Assembly (NCBI RefSeq): GCF_001428385.1
Contig: NZ_LMSK01000002.1
Location: forward strand, 1,129,770-1,176,184
From: Rhodanobacter sp. Soil772
Lineage (GTDB): Bacteria; Pseudomonadota; Gammaproteobacteria; Xanthomonadales; Rhodanobacteraceae
Reading direction: 5' to 3'
Length of the DNA: 46,415 nucleotides
Positions 24,942-33,490 of the stretch are shown here, piece by piece. Every line of letters begins with the position of its first letter. Position 1 is the first letter of the stretch. The notes beneath the pieces are model-generated. The model had not been told where the DNA came from. It worked only from the letters and a program-made list of their open reading frames with translations, and ran no database searches. The position numbers were made by a program, and so were the translations under genes.

Positions 24942-24972
24942 GGGATTCGGGATTCGGGATTGGGGATTCGAG
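24942..24972 (+). repeat. GGGATTC tandem repeat with G-quadruplex pattern
   Basis: Four runs of three or four G (24942-24944, 24949-24951, 24956-24958 and 24962-24965) are separated by 4-3 nt loops ATTC, ATTC and ATT. This meets the canonical quadruplex pattern on the plus strand. The repeat follows the stop codon of the small membrane protein in the gap before the convergent speE gene. Confidence 0.7.
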
Positions 24973-25022
24973 ATTCGAAAGAGCGGTGAGCCGCACGGCT
25001 TTACCAAATCCCTATTCCCGGC

Positions 25023-25892
25023 TTATTCGCCCAGCGCTTCGCGCATGAATTCCGGCTGCGCCAGCGCGCCCTTGTGGATCTCGGCGTTGTAGTAGCGGGT
25101 GGGGAAGTTCTTGGCTGAAGCGCCGCGCTCGCGGAAGCCGGACAGGTCGCCGCCCTTGCGCGCCATCGTGCAGCTCCACCAGCCGGTGGGGTAGCACGGC
25201 TGCGGGAACGGCAGCGTCTTCACCGCGCTGAAGCCGGTGGTGCGCATCGCCGAGCGCATCGACTTGATCAATTCGATATGCGCCAGCGGCGACTCGCTCT
25301 GCTGCACCAGCAGGCCGCCGTGGCGCAGCGCCTTGTAGCAGCTGGCGTAGAACGCGGCGTTGAACAGGCCTTCGGCCGGGCCGACCGGATCGGTCGAATC
25401 GACGATGATCAGGTCCAGCGAGTCGGGCTCGGCGTCGGCCATGTACTTGATGCCGTCGATGAACAGCAGCTCGGCGCGCGGGTCGTTGTTGGACTCGCAC
25501 AGCTCGGGGAAATACTCCTCGGCCAGCCGGGTCACGCGCTCGTCGATCTCCACCTGCACCGCGGACTCGACTTCCTCGTGCCGGAGCACCTCGCGCAGCG
25601 TGCCGCAGTCGCCGCCGCCGATGATCACCACGCGCTTGGCGCGCGCATGGGTGAACAGCGCCGGGTGGGTCATCATCTCGTGGTAGAAGAAGTTGTCGCG
25701 CGTGGTCAGCATCACGCAGCCGTCGATCACCATCAGGTTGCCCCAGTCGGTGGTCTGGTGGATCTCGATGGTCTGGAACGGGGTCTTCTCCGCGTGCAGC
25801 AGTTGCTCGGTGCGAAAACCGATGGAGGAGCCGGAGGCCTGGTGGGCCTCGGTGAACCAGCTGGCTTCATTCGGGGTGGGCTGCTGCGACAT
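25023..25892 (-). CDS. speE: Spermidine synthase (polyamine aminopropyltransferase)
   Basis: The protein has 289 aa from ATG 25892. It transfers an aminopropyl group from decarboxylated S-adenosylmethionine to putrescine. The substrate-binding frame is visible: GNLMVIDGCVMLTTRDNFFYHEMMTHPAL, the dcSAM loop VIIGGGDCGTLREVLRH, VEIDERV, and the catalytic VDSTDPVGPAEGLF with its key Asp. The glycine loop reads GGGDCG rather than the common GGGDGG. It is divergent from speA across 286 bp, forming a polyamine locus. Confidence 0.95.
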   Translation of the reverse strand: MSQQPTPNEASWFTEAHQASGSSIGFRTEQLLHAEKTPFQTIEIHQTTDWGNLMVIDGCVMLTTRDNFFYHEMMTHPALFTHARAKRVVIIGGGDCGTLREVLRHEEVESAVQVEIDERVTRLAEEYFPELCESNNDPRAELLFIDGIKYMADAEPDSLDLIIVDSTDPVGPAEGLFNAAFYASCYKALRHGGLLVQQSESPLAHIELIKSMRSAMRTTGFSAVKTLPFPQPCYPTGWWSCTMARKGGDLSGFRERGASAKNFPTRYYNAEIHKGALAQPEFMREALGE

Positions 25893-26010
25893 GGCGGGTG
25901 TTCCTGACGAACCGGGTGAAAGGACAAAGACCGTCAATTGTAGCGATAACCAGGGTGAACGTCCCGAGAGCGGGCCGGCAGCCCATGCGCATATCGTCAC
26001 AGGCGCCCAT

Positions 26011-26178
26011 TACAATGGCGGCTGGCTTGGCCGGCGCAGCGCGCCGGCCGCCGACCAGTCCGATCGGCCCCGCGGCGTGCGAGGCTTCCGGTCGCTCGGG
26101 CTCGTGCTCCTTCGTCGAGCAACACCGTCAAGGCTCGCCGCTGCGACGACATCATCCGTTGGTAGAGGAACCATGTTG
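26011..26178 (+). promoter_or_regulatory. Probable speA promoter and structured leader
   Basis: TACAAT (26011-26016) is a good -10 box, but no clear -35 is seen. Downstream lies a perfect 9-bp GC stem with a 3-nt loop (26029-26037 and 26041-26049). Part of its right arm (GGCCG, 26046-26050) can instead pair with CGGCC (26065-26069), so the two stems exclude each other. The leader would be about 155 nt long. Attenuation-type control is possible but inferred from sequence alone. Confidence 0.4.
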
Positions 26179-28068
26179 ATGTCGAACCATTGGAATACCG
26201 ATTCCGCCCGCCACACCTACGCCGTGCCGCATTGGAGCGATGGCTACGTGGACGTGAACCCCGCCGGTGAGATCGTGATGCGCCCGCGCGGCGCGAACGG
26301 CCCGGCGCTGTCGCTGCCGCAGATCGTCGAACGCGCCCGCGGCGAAGGCCTCAGGCTGCCGCTGCTGGTGCGCTTCCCGGACATCCTCGCCGATCGGCTG
26401 GCGCGGCTGCAGGGCGCGTTCGCCAGCGCCATCGCCGACAGCGGTTATGCGGGCGGCTATACCGCGATCTACCCGATCAAGGTCAACCAGCAGCGCGGCG
26501 TGGCCGGCGAACTGGTCGCTGCCGGCACGCACGGCTTCGGTTTGGAAGCGGGTTCGAAACCCGAGCTGATGGCGGTGCTGGCGATGGCGCGGCCCGGTTC
26601 CATCGTGATCTGCAACGGCTACAAGGATCGCGAATACATTCGCCTGGCATTGATCGGGCGCAAGCTCGGCCTGCGCGTGCACATCGTGATCGAGAAGCTG
26701 TCCGAGCTGGATCACGTATTCAGCGAAGCGCAGGCGCTCGGCGTCGAGCCGCTGCTCGGCGTGCGCGTGCGGCTCGCCTCGATCGGCGCCGGCAAGTGGC
26801 AGAACACCGGCGGCGACAAGGGCAAGTTCGGGCTGTCGCCGCAGCAGGTGCTGAGCCTGATCGAACGGCTGGATCGCGCCGGGCTCAAGCACACGCTGAA
26901 GCTGCAGCACTTCCACATGGGCTCGCAGATTTCCAACGTGCGCGACATCGCCAACGGCATGCGCGAGGCCACGCGCTACTTCGTCGAGCTGCGCCGGATG
27001 GGCGTGCCGCTGGACATCGTCGACGTCGGCGGCGGCCTCGGCGTGGACTACGAAGGCTCGCGCTCGCGCAGCCACAATTCGATCAACTATTCGATCGAGC
27101 AGTACGCCGCCACCATCGTGCAGTCGCTGGCCGAGGCGGTCGAAGCCGAAGGGCTGGACGCGCCGCACATCCTCACCGAAGCGGGCCGCGCGATGACCGC
27201 GCACCACGCGGTGATGGTGGTCAACGTGACCGAGGTGGAAGAAGTGCCGGCCGGCGCGATCCCGCCGCCGTGCGCGGACGAGCCGGCCGTGCTGCGCCGC
27301 CTGCGCGAAACGTATGAGGAGCTGGACCGACGCCCCGCGCTGGAACTGTTCCACGAGGCCCAGCACCATCTCGCCGAAGGCCAGACCCTGTACGCGCTGG
27401 GCCAGCTGGCGCTGGCCGACCGCGCGCGGCTGGATGAGATGTACTACGCCATCGCGAACGCCGTGCGCACGCGGCTGCTGCCGGCCGAGCGCTCGCATCG
27501 TGCTGCGCTGGACGAACTGGACGAGAAGCTGGTCGACAAATATTTCGTCAACTTCTCGGTGTTCGAGTCGATTCCGGACGTGTGGGCGATCGGCCAGATC
27601 TTCCCGATTGCGCCGATCGCCCGGCTCGACGAGCAGCCGACCCGGCGCGGCGTGATCGTCGACCTCACCTGCGATTCGGACGGCCGCATCGACCACTACG
27701 TCGATGCCGAGGGCGTCGACGTCAGCCTGCCGCTGCATGCGTTGAACGACGGCGAAAGCTACCGGCTCGGCATCTTCATGGTCGGCGCCTACCAGGAAAC
27801 CCTGGGCGACATCCACAACCTGTTCGGCGACACCGACGCGGTCAACGTGCGCGTGGATGGCGACGGCTACGTGTTCGGCCACAAGCGCCGCGGCGACACC
27901 ACCGACCTGATGCTCGATTACGTCGGCTACGACCTGGAAGCACTGCGAGCGAGCTATCGCGAGCGCATCGCCAGCGCCGGCGTGACCGGCGCGGAAGCCG
28001 GGCGGTTGTACGACGCGCTCGACGGCGGACTCACCGCGTACACCTACCTGGCCGAGGACGTACGTTGA
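26179..28068 (+). CDS. speA: Biosynthetic arginine decarboxylase
   Basis: The protein has 629 aa. ATG 26179 is chosen because GAGGAA lies eight bases upstream; ATG 26173 is only two bases from it. It is a PLP-dependent fold III decarboxylase: lysine Lys101 in YPIKVNQQ, GFGLEAGSKPEL, HFHMGSQISNV and the glycine-rich phosphate loop VDVGGGLGVDYEG. It converts arginine to agmatine, the first step of putrescine synthesis. The agmatine-processing enzymes are not in the window. Full family length. Confidence 0.96.
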   Translation: MSNHWNTDSARHTYAVPHWSDGYVDVNPAGEIVMRPRGANGPALSLPQIVERARGEGLRLPLLVRFPDILADRLARLQGAFASAIADSGYAGGYTAIYPIKVNQQRGVAGELVAAGTHGFGLEAGSKPELMAVLAMARPGSIVICNGYKDREYIRLALIGRKLGLRVHIVIEKLSELDHVFSEAQALGVEPLLGVRVRLASIGAGKWQNTGGDKGKFGLSPQQVLSLIERLDRAGLKHTLKLQHFHMGSQISNVRDIANGMREATRYFVELRRMGVPLDIVDVGGGLGVDYEGSRSRSHNSINYSIEQYAATIVQSLAEAVEAEGLDAPHILTEAGRAMTAHHAVMVVNVTEVEEVPAGAIPPPCADEPAVLRRLRETYEELDRRPALELFHEAQHHLAEGQTLYALGQLALADRARLDEMYYAIANAVRTRLLPAERSHRAALDELDEKLVDKYFVNFSVFESIPDVWAIGQIFPIAPIARLDEQPTRRGVIVDLTCDSDGRIDHYVDAEGVDVSLPLHALNDGESYRLGIFMVGAYQETLGDIHNLFGDTDAVNVRVDGDGYVFGHKRRGDTTDLMLDYVGYDLEALRASYRERIASAGVTGAEAGRLYDALDGGLTAYTYLAEDVR

Positions 28069-28193
28069 TGGTGTGACGGCGGCGCACGGCCAGCCCCAAG
28101 GTCCGATGGCGGCCGTCGTGGCGGTGCCTACAATCCGGTGGATGGGTGCGGTCCCGCGATCGCGCCCTCCCCATTCCTTCGAAGGAGCAGCGC

Positions 28194-28994
28194 ATGACAA
28201 ACCTCAACGGCAAGGTCGCCCTGATCACCGGCGCGGCCAGCGGCCTCGGCAAGGCGATTGCGCAGCTGTACGCGCAGCACGGCGCCAGCGTGGCGATCGC
28301 CGACATCAACCAGGAGGCCGCGGACAAGGTGGCGGCCGAGATCAATGCGGCCGGCGGCAAGGCACTCGGCGTGGCGATGGACGTCACCAGCGAGGACGCG
28401 GTCAACGCCGGCACCGACAAGGTGGTCGCCGCGTTTGGCCGTCTGGACGTCCTGATCTCCAACGCTGGTGTGCAGATCATCAACCCGATCGAGCAGTTCG
28501 CTTTCGCCGACTGGAAGAAGATGCTGGCGATCCACCTCGACGGCGGTTTCCTCACCACCAAGGCTGCGCTGAAGCACATGTACCAGGATGACGGTACCGG
28601 CAAGAGCCGCGGCGGCATCGTGATCTACATGGGCTCGGTGCACTCGCACGAGGCGTCGAAGCTGAAGTCCGCCTACGTCACCGCCAAGCACGGCCTGCTC
28701 GGCCTGGCCCGCACGCTGGCGAAGGAGGGCGCGCCGCACAACGTGCGTTCGCACGTGATCTGCCCGGGCTTCGTGCGCACGCCGCTGGTCGAGCGGCAGA
28801 TTCCGGAGCAGGCGAAGGAGCTGGGCATCAGCGAAGCGGACGTGATCAGGAACGTGATGCTGAAGGACACCGTCGATGCCACCTTCACCACCGTCGAGGA
28901 CATCGCGCAGACCGCGCTGTACCTAGCCACCTTCCCGTCCGCCGCGCTGACCGGTCAGTCGATCGTGGTCAGCCACGGCTGGTTCATGCAGTAA
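28194..28994 (+). CDS. bdhA: 3-hydroxybutyrate dehydrogenase (SDR)
   Basis: The protein has 266 aa from ATG 28194 with AAGGAG six bases upstream. It is a classical short-chain dehydrogenase: NAD loop [12 protein letters not shown], catalytic Ser in [11 protein letters not shown] and the Tyr-x-x-x-Lys pair in SAYVTAKHG. The loop around [24 protein letters not shown] and the HGWFMQ ending fit the D-3-hydroxybutyrate dehydrogenase branch. It interconverts 3-hydroxybutyrate and acetoacetate. A TACAAT box lies upstream (28131-28136 region). It converges on ydfG. Confidence 0.88.
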   Translation: MTNLNGKVALITGAASGLGKAIAQLYAQHGASVAIADINQEAADKVAAEINAAGGKALGVAMDVTSEDAVNAGTDKVVAAFGRLDVLISNAGVQIINPIEQFAFADWKKMLAIHLDGGFLTTKAALKHMYQDDGTGKSRGGIVIYMGSVHSHEASKLKSAYVTAKHGLLGLARTLAKEGAPHNVRSHVICPGFVRTPLVERQIPEQAKELGISEADVIRNVMLKDTVDATFTTVEDIAQTALYLATFPSAALTGQSIVVSHGWFMQ

Positions 28995-29020
28995 CCGATG
29001 CGGGTCCCGCCGCGGCGGAC

Positions 29021-29773
29021 TCAGCCGCGGTGCACCTGCAGCCCGGCTGCCGACTGGCTGACCGGCATCACCTCGATGCGATTGATGTTGAGGTGCGGTG
29101 GCAGGTTGGCGATCCACCAGATCGTGTCGGCGATGTCGCCGGCGGTGATTGGTTGTGCCCCGGCGTAGAGCTTCTCCGACGCGGCCTGGTCGCCGCCGGT
29201 GCGTACCAGGGTGAACTCGGTTTCGGCCATGCCCGGTTCCACCGAAGTCACGCGCACGCCGGTGCCGTGCAGGTCGGTGCGCAGGTTCTGCGAGAACTGG
29301 GTGACGAAGGCCTTGGTGCCGCCGTACACGTTGCCGCCGCGGTAGGCGTAGCTGCCCGAGATCGAGCTGATGTTGACGATCGCGCCACGGCGCTCGACCA
29401 GTTGCGGCAGCAGCAGGTGGGTCAGCGACACCAGCGCGGTGACGTTGACGTCGATCATCTGCTTCCACTGCGTCAGGTCGGCTTGCTGCGCCGGCGCGGT
29501 ACCCAAAGCCAGGCCGGCGTTGTTGACCAGCAGGTCGATGCCGGCGAATGCGGGCGGCAGGTTCGCGCATGCCGCACGCATCGCGGCCTCGTCACGCACG
29601 TCGAACGCCGCGGCGTGCACGCGCCCGGCGCCGTGCTGCGCGACCAGGCGCTGCAGCCGTTCGGCACGGCGGCCGCTGGCGATCACCCGCCAGCCGCCGG
29701 CCACGAAGCGTTCCACGGTGGCGGCGCCGAACCCGGAGGTGGCGCCCGTAATCCAGACGGTCTTGGTGGTCAT
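29021..29773 (-). CDS. ydfG: YdfG-type short-chain dehydrogenase (3-hydroxy acid dehydrogenase)
   Basis: The protein has 250 aa. SDR motifs: GATSGFG cofactor loop, SGRR (Arg after strand 2 suggests NADP), NNAG, Ser in NISSISGSY and Tyr/Lys in VYGGTK. The C-terminal signature IEVMPVSQSAAGLQVHR matches YdfG, which oxidises L-allo-threonine and serine and reduces malonic semialdehyde. It is the last gene of a leftward run after argS and the SPOR gene, with a 34-bp gap to the SPOR gene. Confidence 0.9.
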   Translation of the reverse strand: MTTKTVWITGATSGFGAATVERFVAGGWRVIASGRRAERLQRLVAQHGAGRVHAAAFDVRDEAAMRAACANLPPAFAGIDLLVNNAGLALGTAPAQQADLTQWKQMIDVNVTALVSLTHLLLPQLVERRGAIVNISSISGSYAYRGGNVYGGTKAFVTQFSQNLRTDLHGTGVRVTSVEPGMAETEFTLVRTGGDQAASEKLYAGAQPITAGDIADTIWWIANLPPHLNINRIEVMPVSQSAAGLQVHRG

Positions 29774-29807
29774 GCGGAAAGTCTAGCGGGAGATGGCGGC
29801 GGCAGGC

Positions 29808-30518
29808 TCAGCGGCCTTCCTTCAGTGCAATCGCATTGATGCCGGCACCGGCCAGGCGCTGCTTGGTCGATTCCAGCTCGGTGGCCGAGCGGAACGGGCC
29901 CAGGCGCACGCGGTTGTAGGTCTGGCCGCCGATGTTGACCGACTGCACGTTGGCGACGAAGCCCTGCAACGCGAGTTTCGCCTTCAGCGTTTCCGCGTCG
30001 GCGGCGTTCGGGAAGGCGCCGACCTGCAGCAGGTAGCCGCTGCCGGCGCCGGGTTGCGGCACGGTGTTGGCCGGCGCGGCGGTGACGTCCTGGCTGACCG
30101 CAGCCGGTGCATTGGCCGGCGCCGCCGTCAGTGCCGCCTGGGCAGCCTGCTGCGCCTGCAGCTGTGCCGCCTGCTGCTGTTTCTGTTGCTGCTCGACGCG
30201 CGCCTGCGCGCTGATCTCGGCGTCGGGGATGCGTACTTCCTTCTCCGACAGCACCGAGTAGAAGTCGAATTGCGGCTTCTTCGGCGCGTTGTCGCCGGTC
30301 GATTCGAGCACGCCCGGTGCGCTGCCGCGCTCGGCCGTGGCCTGCGGATTGGCCTGCGGGCCGTCGGCCTTGCGCAGGCTGGTCAGCAGGCTGCCGCGCA
30401 TCATCACGGCCATCAGGATCGCGCCGGCCACCAGGCCGATGACCGCGTAACCCCAGCCCGGAAAACCGTTGCTGCCGTTGCGTACGGCCTGCCTACCCCT
30501 GCCCTTGCGTGCTGCCAT
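29808..30518 (-). CDS. SPOR-domain membrane protein (FtsN-like)
   Basis: The protein has 236 aa. A basic N-terminus and one transmembrane helix (about residues 21-40) are followed by a Gln/Ala-rich linker that is probably coiled (about 105-135). The C-terminal SPOR domain (about 160-236) reads YLLQVGAFPNAADAETLKAKLALQGF...YNRVRLGPFRSATELESTKQRL, which binds glycan strands stripped of stem peptides at division sites. The ATG overlaps the argS stop codon by one base (TAATG), so translation is probably coupled. The argS-SPOR order is common in Pseudomonas and relatives. Confidence 0.9.
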   Translation of the reverse strand: MAARKGRGRQAVRNGSNGFPGWGYAVIGLVAGAILMAVMMRGSLLTSLRKADGPQANPQATAERGSAPGVLESTGDNAPKKPQFDFYSVLSEKEVRIPDAEISAQARVEQQQKQQQAAQLQAQQAAQAALTAAPANAPAAVSQDVTAAPANTVPQPGAGSGYLLQVGAFPNAADAETLKAKLALQGFVANVQSVNIGGQTYNRVRLGPFRSATELESTKQRLAGAGINAIALKEGR

Positions 30519-32206
30519 TACATCTTCTCCGGGGCGCCGAGGCCCAACAAGTCCAGACCGTTCTTCAGTACCTGGCGAGTCGCCACCACCAGCGCCAGGC
30601 GCGCGTTGCGCAAGCTCGCGTCCTCGACCAGGAACTGGTGCGAGTTGTAGTAGGTGTGGAACGCGTTGGCCAGTTCGCGCAGCCACGCCGCGACCAGGTG
30701 CGGCTCCAGGTTTGCCGCCGCGGCCTCGACCAGCTCGGGGTACTTCGACAGCTCGGTGAGCAGGATCTGCTCGTGCTCGTTGTCCAGTTGCGCCAGGTTC
30801 GCGAGGCCGTCGGCCAGGTCGACTGTGAAGCCCTTCTCCGGTGCCTGGCGCAGCACGCTGCAGACGCGGGCATGCGCGTACTGGATGTAGTACACCGGGT
30901 TGTCGTTCGACTGCGAGCGCGCCAGGTCGATGTCGAACACCAGCTGCGAGTCGGACTTGCGCGAAATCAGGAAGTAGCGCGTGGCGTCGCGGCCGACTTC
31001 GTCGATCAGGTCGCGCAGGGTGACGTAGCTGCCGGCGCGCTTGGAGATCTTCACCTCCTCGCCGCCCTTCATCACCGTGACCATCTGGTGCAGCACGTAT
31101 TCCGGCCAGCCCTTGGGGATGCCGCAATCGAGCGCCTGCAGGCCGGCTTTCACCCGCGCCAGCGAGCCGTGATGATCGGAACCCAGCTCGGTGATCGCGC
31201 GTTCGTAGCCGCGCTGCCACTTGCTCAGGTGATAGGCCACGTCGGGAAGGAAGTAGGTGTAGGTGCCGTCGGACTTGCGCATCACGCGGTCCTTGTCGTC
31301 ACCGAAATCGGTGGTGCGCAGCCACAGCGCGCCGCCGTCCTCGTAGGTGTGGCCGTGCGCGACCAGCTCGCGCACGGTCTCCTCGACCTTGCCGTCGCTG
31401 TACAGCGACGATTCGAGGAAATAGGTATCGAAGCCCACGCCGAACGCCTGCAGGTCCAGATCCTGCTCGCGGCGCAGGCTGGCCACGGCGAAGCGGCGGA
31501 TCGCGTCGAGGTCGTCGGCGTCGCCGGCCGCGGTTACTGTCTCGCCATCGGCGACCACCGACTCGCGATCGAGATAGGTGCGCGCCACGTCGGCGATGTA
31601 GTCGCCGCGGTAGCCGTTCTCCGGCCAGCTGCTGTCGTCCGGGGTGATCCCGCGGGCGCGCGCCTGCACCGAAATGGCCAGGTTGGCGATCTGCACGCCG
31701 GCGTCGTTGTAGTAGAACTCGCGCTTCACGTTCCAGCCGGTGGCATCGAGCAGGCGGCTCAGGCAGTCGCCGATCGCCGCGGCGCGGCCGTGGCCGACGT
31801 GCAGCGGCCCGGTCGGGTTGGCCGAGACGAATTCCACGCCGACGGTCTTGCCGTTGCCGCTGGTGCCGCGGCCGTAGGCGGCGCCTTCGGCCATGATCCG
31901 GCGTACCTCGGCGTGATAGGCGCCGGCGGCAAGGAAGAAGTTGATGAAGCCGGGGCCGGCGATCTCGACCTTCTCCACCAGGGTGTTCGCCGGCAGCGCA
32001 GCGACCAGTTTCTCCGCCAAGTCGCGCGGCTTGGCGCGCGCCGGTTTGGCCAGCAGCATGGCCACGTTGCTGGCGAAATCGCCATGTTCGCGGCTGCGCG
32101 CGCGCTCGATCACGAAGCCGGGCAGGCTGAGATCGGCAGGCAGGGTGGCGTCGTCTTGCAGGGCCTGGATCGCCTGCAGCACCAGTTCGCGCAGCTGTTC
32201 TTTCAC
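30518..32206 (-). CDS. argS: Arginyl-tRNA synthetase
   Basis: The protein has 562 aa from GTG 32206. It is a class I synthetase with the HIGH signature as [16 protein letters not shown], a KISKRAG sequence in the KMSKS position, an N-terminal Add1-type domain (residues 1 to about 110) and the C-terminal anticodon-binding domain (about 435-562, ending in [25 protein letters not shown]). It charges tRNA-Arg. It is first in the leftward argS-SPOR-ydfG run. A promoter with a long leader lies upstream. Confidence 0.97.
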   Translation of the reverse strand: MKEQLRELVLQAIQALQDDATLPADLSLPGFVIERARSREHGDFASNVAMLLAKPARAKPRDLAEKLVAALPANTLVEKVEIAGPGFINFFLAAGAYHAEVRRIMAEGAAYGRGTSGNGKTVGVEFVSANPTGPLHVGHGRAAAIGDCLSRLLDATGWNVKREFYYNDAGVQIANLAISVQARARGITPDDSSWPENGYRGDYIADVARTYLDRESVVADGETVTAAGDADDLDAIRRFAVASLRREQDLDLQAFGVGFDTYFLESSLYSDGKVEETVRELVAHGHTYEDGGALWLRTTDFGDDKDRVMRKSDGTYTYFLPDVAYHLSKWQRGYERAITELGSDHHGSLARVKAGLQALDCGIPKGWPEYVLHQMVTVMKGGEEVKISKRAGSYVTLRDLIDEVGRDATRYFLISRKSDSQLVFDIDLARSQSNDNPVYYIQYAHARVCSVLRQAPEKGFTVDLADGLANLAQLDNEHEQILLTELSKYPELVEAAAANLEPHLVAAWLRELANAFHTYYNSHQFLVEDASLRNARLALVVATRQVLKNGLDLLGLGAPEKM

Positions 32207-32436
32207 GGGTGGGGTCGGTTTCGTGATGGAACCGCCAATCCTAACAGACCGTCCTGCCGGCGAAACGCGCTGGTATGGGGCCGCGCGGCGCAGGCCGGCA
32301 GGGGTGGCCCGATTGCGGCCGGATTTTGATGCGCCGCGGCGAGCCGTCTTGTGGATAAGTCTGTGGGGAAAGCGGCGACGGGTGGCTTGGCCTGCGCCCG
32401 GGAGTGTCGAAAACCCGACTTTCGCAAGAAATTATT

Positions 32437-32464
32437 TTTATATATCAGCGAATTGTGGTGCCAA
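32437..32464 (-). promoter_or_regulatory. Probable argS promoter
   Basis: On the minus strand TTGGCA (32464-32459) is followed 16 bp later by TATAAA (32442-32437) in an unusually A/T-rich patch. Transcription from here would give an argS leader of roughly 220 nt. Confidence 0.5.
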
Positions 32465-32589
32465 CTTAGAGTCAAGGTCCCGATAGGCGCGGCAAGTGCC
32501 GGTATCGCTGTCATGTGCATAAGTTGTTGCGACTTGGCCGCACTTCCGGGGGAACGCGGATGTCATCGGTTTGTCATGCGGCGCTGCGA

Positions 32590-32701
32590 CACTGGCCGCG
32601 CCAGGACATGAACTCCCCTCCATGCCGTGGCAACCGGGGATGCCGCTCTCCCCACCTCCCCAATCGGCCCCGCGGCGTGGCTTGTGCCACGCCGTTTTTT
32701 T
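32590..32701 (+). ncRNA. Candidate small RNA with C-rich loops
   Basis: This plus-strand stretch ends in a strong intrinsic terminator but no plus-strand gene precedes it; both flanking genes (argS and radC) are on the minus strand. It contains a small hairpin (around GTGGCA...TGCCGC, 32627-32646) and C-rich single-stranded candidates CTCCCCTCC and CTCTCCCCACCTCCCC. Such C-rich tracts resemble the anti-Shine-Dalgarno loops of Xanthomonas sX13-type RNAs. The 5' end and promoter are not identified, so the left boundary is a guess. Confidence 0.35.
32673..32701 (+). terminator. Intrinsic terminator, plus strand
   Basis: A 9-bp GC-rich stem CGGCGTGGC (32673-32681), loop TTGT and GCCACGCCG (32686-32694) are followed directly by seven T (32695-32701). 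On the minus strand no T-run follows, so it does not serve radC. Confidence 0.85.
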
Positions 32702-32722
32702 GCCTGCGAGCAGGCTCTTGGA

Positions 32723-33394
32723 TCAGATCAGGCCGCGGGCCGCCATCGACACCGGCTCGCCGCTGCCGATCACCAGGTGATCGAGCACGCGCACGCCGAC
32801 CAGTTGCAGCGCATCACGCAACTCGTGAGTGATCGCGCGGTCGGCGGCACTGGGTTCGGCGACGCCGGAGGGGTGGTTGTGGGCGAAGATCACCGCGCAG
32901 GCGTTGTGCTGCAGGCACGCCCGCACCACCTCGCGCGGATGCACGCTGGCGCCGTCGACGGTGCCGCGGAACAACTCCTCGAACGCCAGCACGCGATGGC
33001 GGTTGTCCAGGTACAGGCAACCGAATACCTCGTACGGCAGGTGGCGCAGACGCGCGCGCAGGTAGTCGCCGCTGTCGCGCGGGTTGCCCAGGCTGGGTTT
33101 TTCCTGCAGCTGTTCGGCCAGGCTGCGCCGGGCCAGCTCCAGCGCGGCGGCAATGCGGGCGCGCTTGGCCGGTCCCAGTCCGCCGACGCGGATGTGCTGC
33201 TCGGTGCGGCCGAGCAGCGCACCCAGGCTGCCGGCGGTGTTCAGCAGTTCGCGGCCCAGCGCCAGCGCGTCCTTGCCGCGGCTGCCGCTACCCAGCAGCA
33301 CCGCCAGCAGTTCGGCGTCGGATAGCGCGCTGCTGCCGCGCGCCAGCAGCTTTTCACGGGGACGTTCGCCTTCGGGCCAGTCGCGGATGCTCAT
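32723..33394 (-). CDS. radC: RadC-family JAB-domain protein
   Basis: The protein has 223 aa, full length. An N-terminal UPF0758 helical part ([17 protein letters not shown]...[14 protein letters not shown]) is followed by the JAB metalloprotease-like domain with [16 protein letters not shown], which provides the two His and the Asp that would bind zinc. The historical DNA-repair role of RadC is not supported, and its biochemical role is unclear. It is divergent from coaBC with a 96-bp gap. The radC-coaBC-dut-algC order matches Pseudomonas. Confidence 0.93.
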   Translation of the reverse strand: MSIRDWPEGERPREKLLARGSSALSDAELLAVLLGSGSRGKDALALGRELLNTAGSLGALLGRTEQHIRVGGLGPAKRARIAAALELARRSLAEQLQEKPSLGNPRDSGDYLRARLRHLPYEVFGCLYLDNRHRVLAFEELFRGTVDGASVHPREVVRACLQHNACAVIFAHNHPSGVAEPSAADRAITHELRDALQLVGVRVLDHLVIGSGEPVSMAARGLI

Positions 33395-33490
33395 GCCCCC
33401 AACTTGCCCGACGGCGCCCTCGCCGGACAGCGGTGCCGGTGAGTGAATCCGGTAAGCTAGGCGTCTGCCCGATTGTCAGGCCCGCCTTAC

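Noticed and set aside
29010..29030. CCGCGGC/GCCGCGG inverted repeat between bdhA and ydfG as a terminator
   Set aside because: No T-run on either side, and its right arm lies within the ydfG coding end.
32351..32832. Plus-strand open frames between argS and radC as genes
   Set aside because: They lack ribosome sites, read through the terminator or into radC, and have Arg/Pro/Cys-rich shadow composition.
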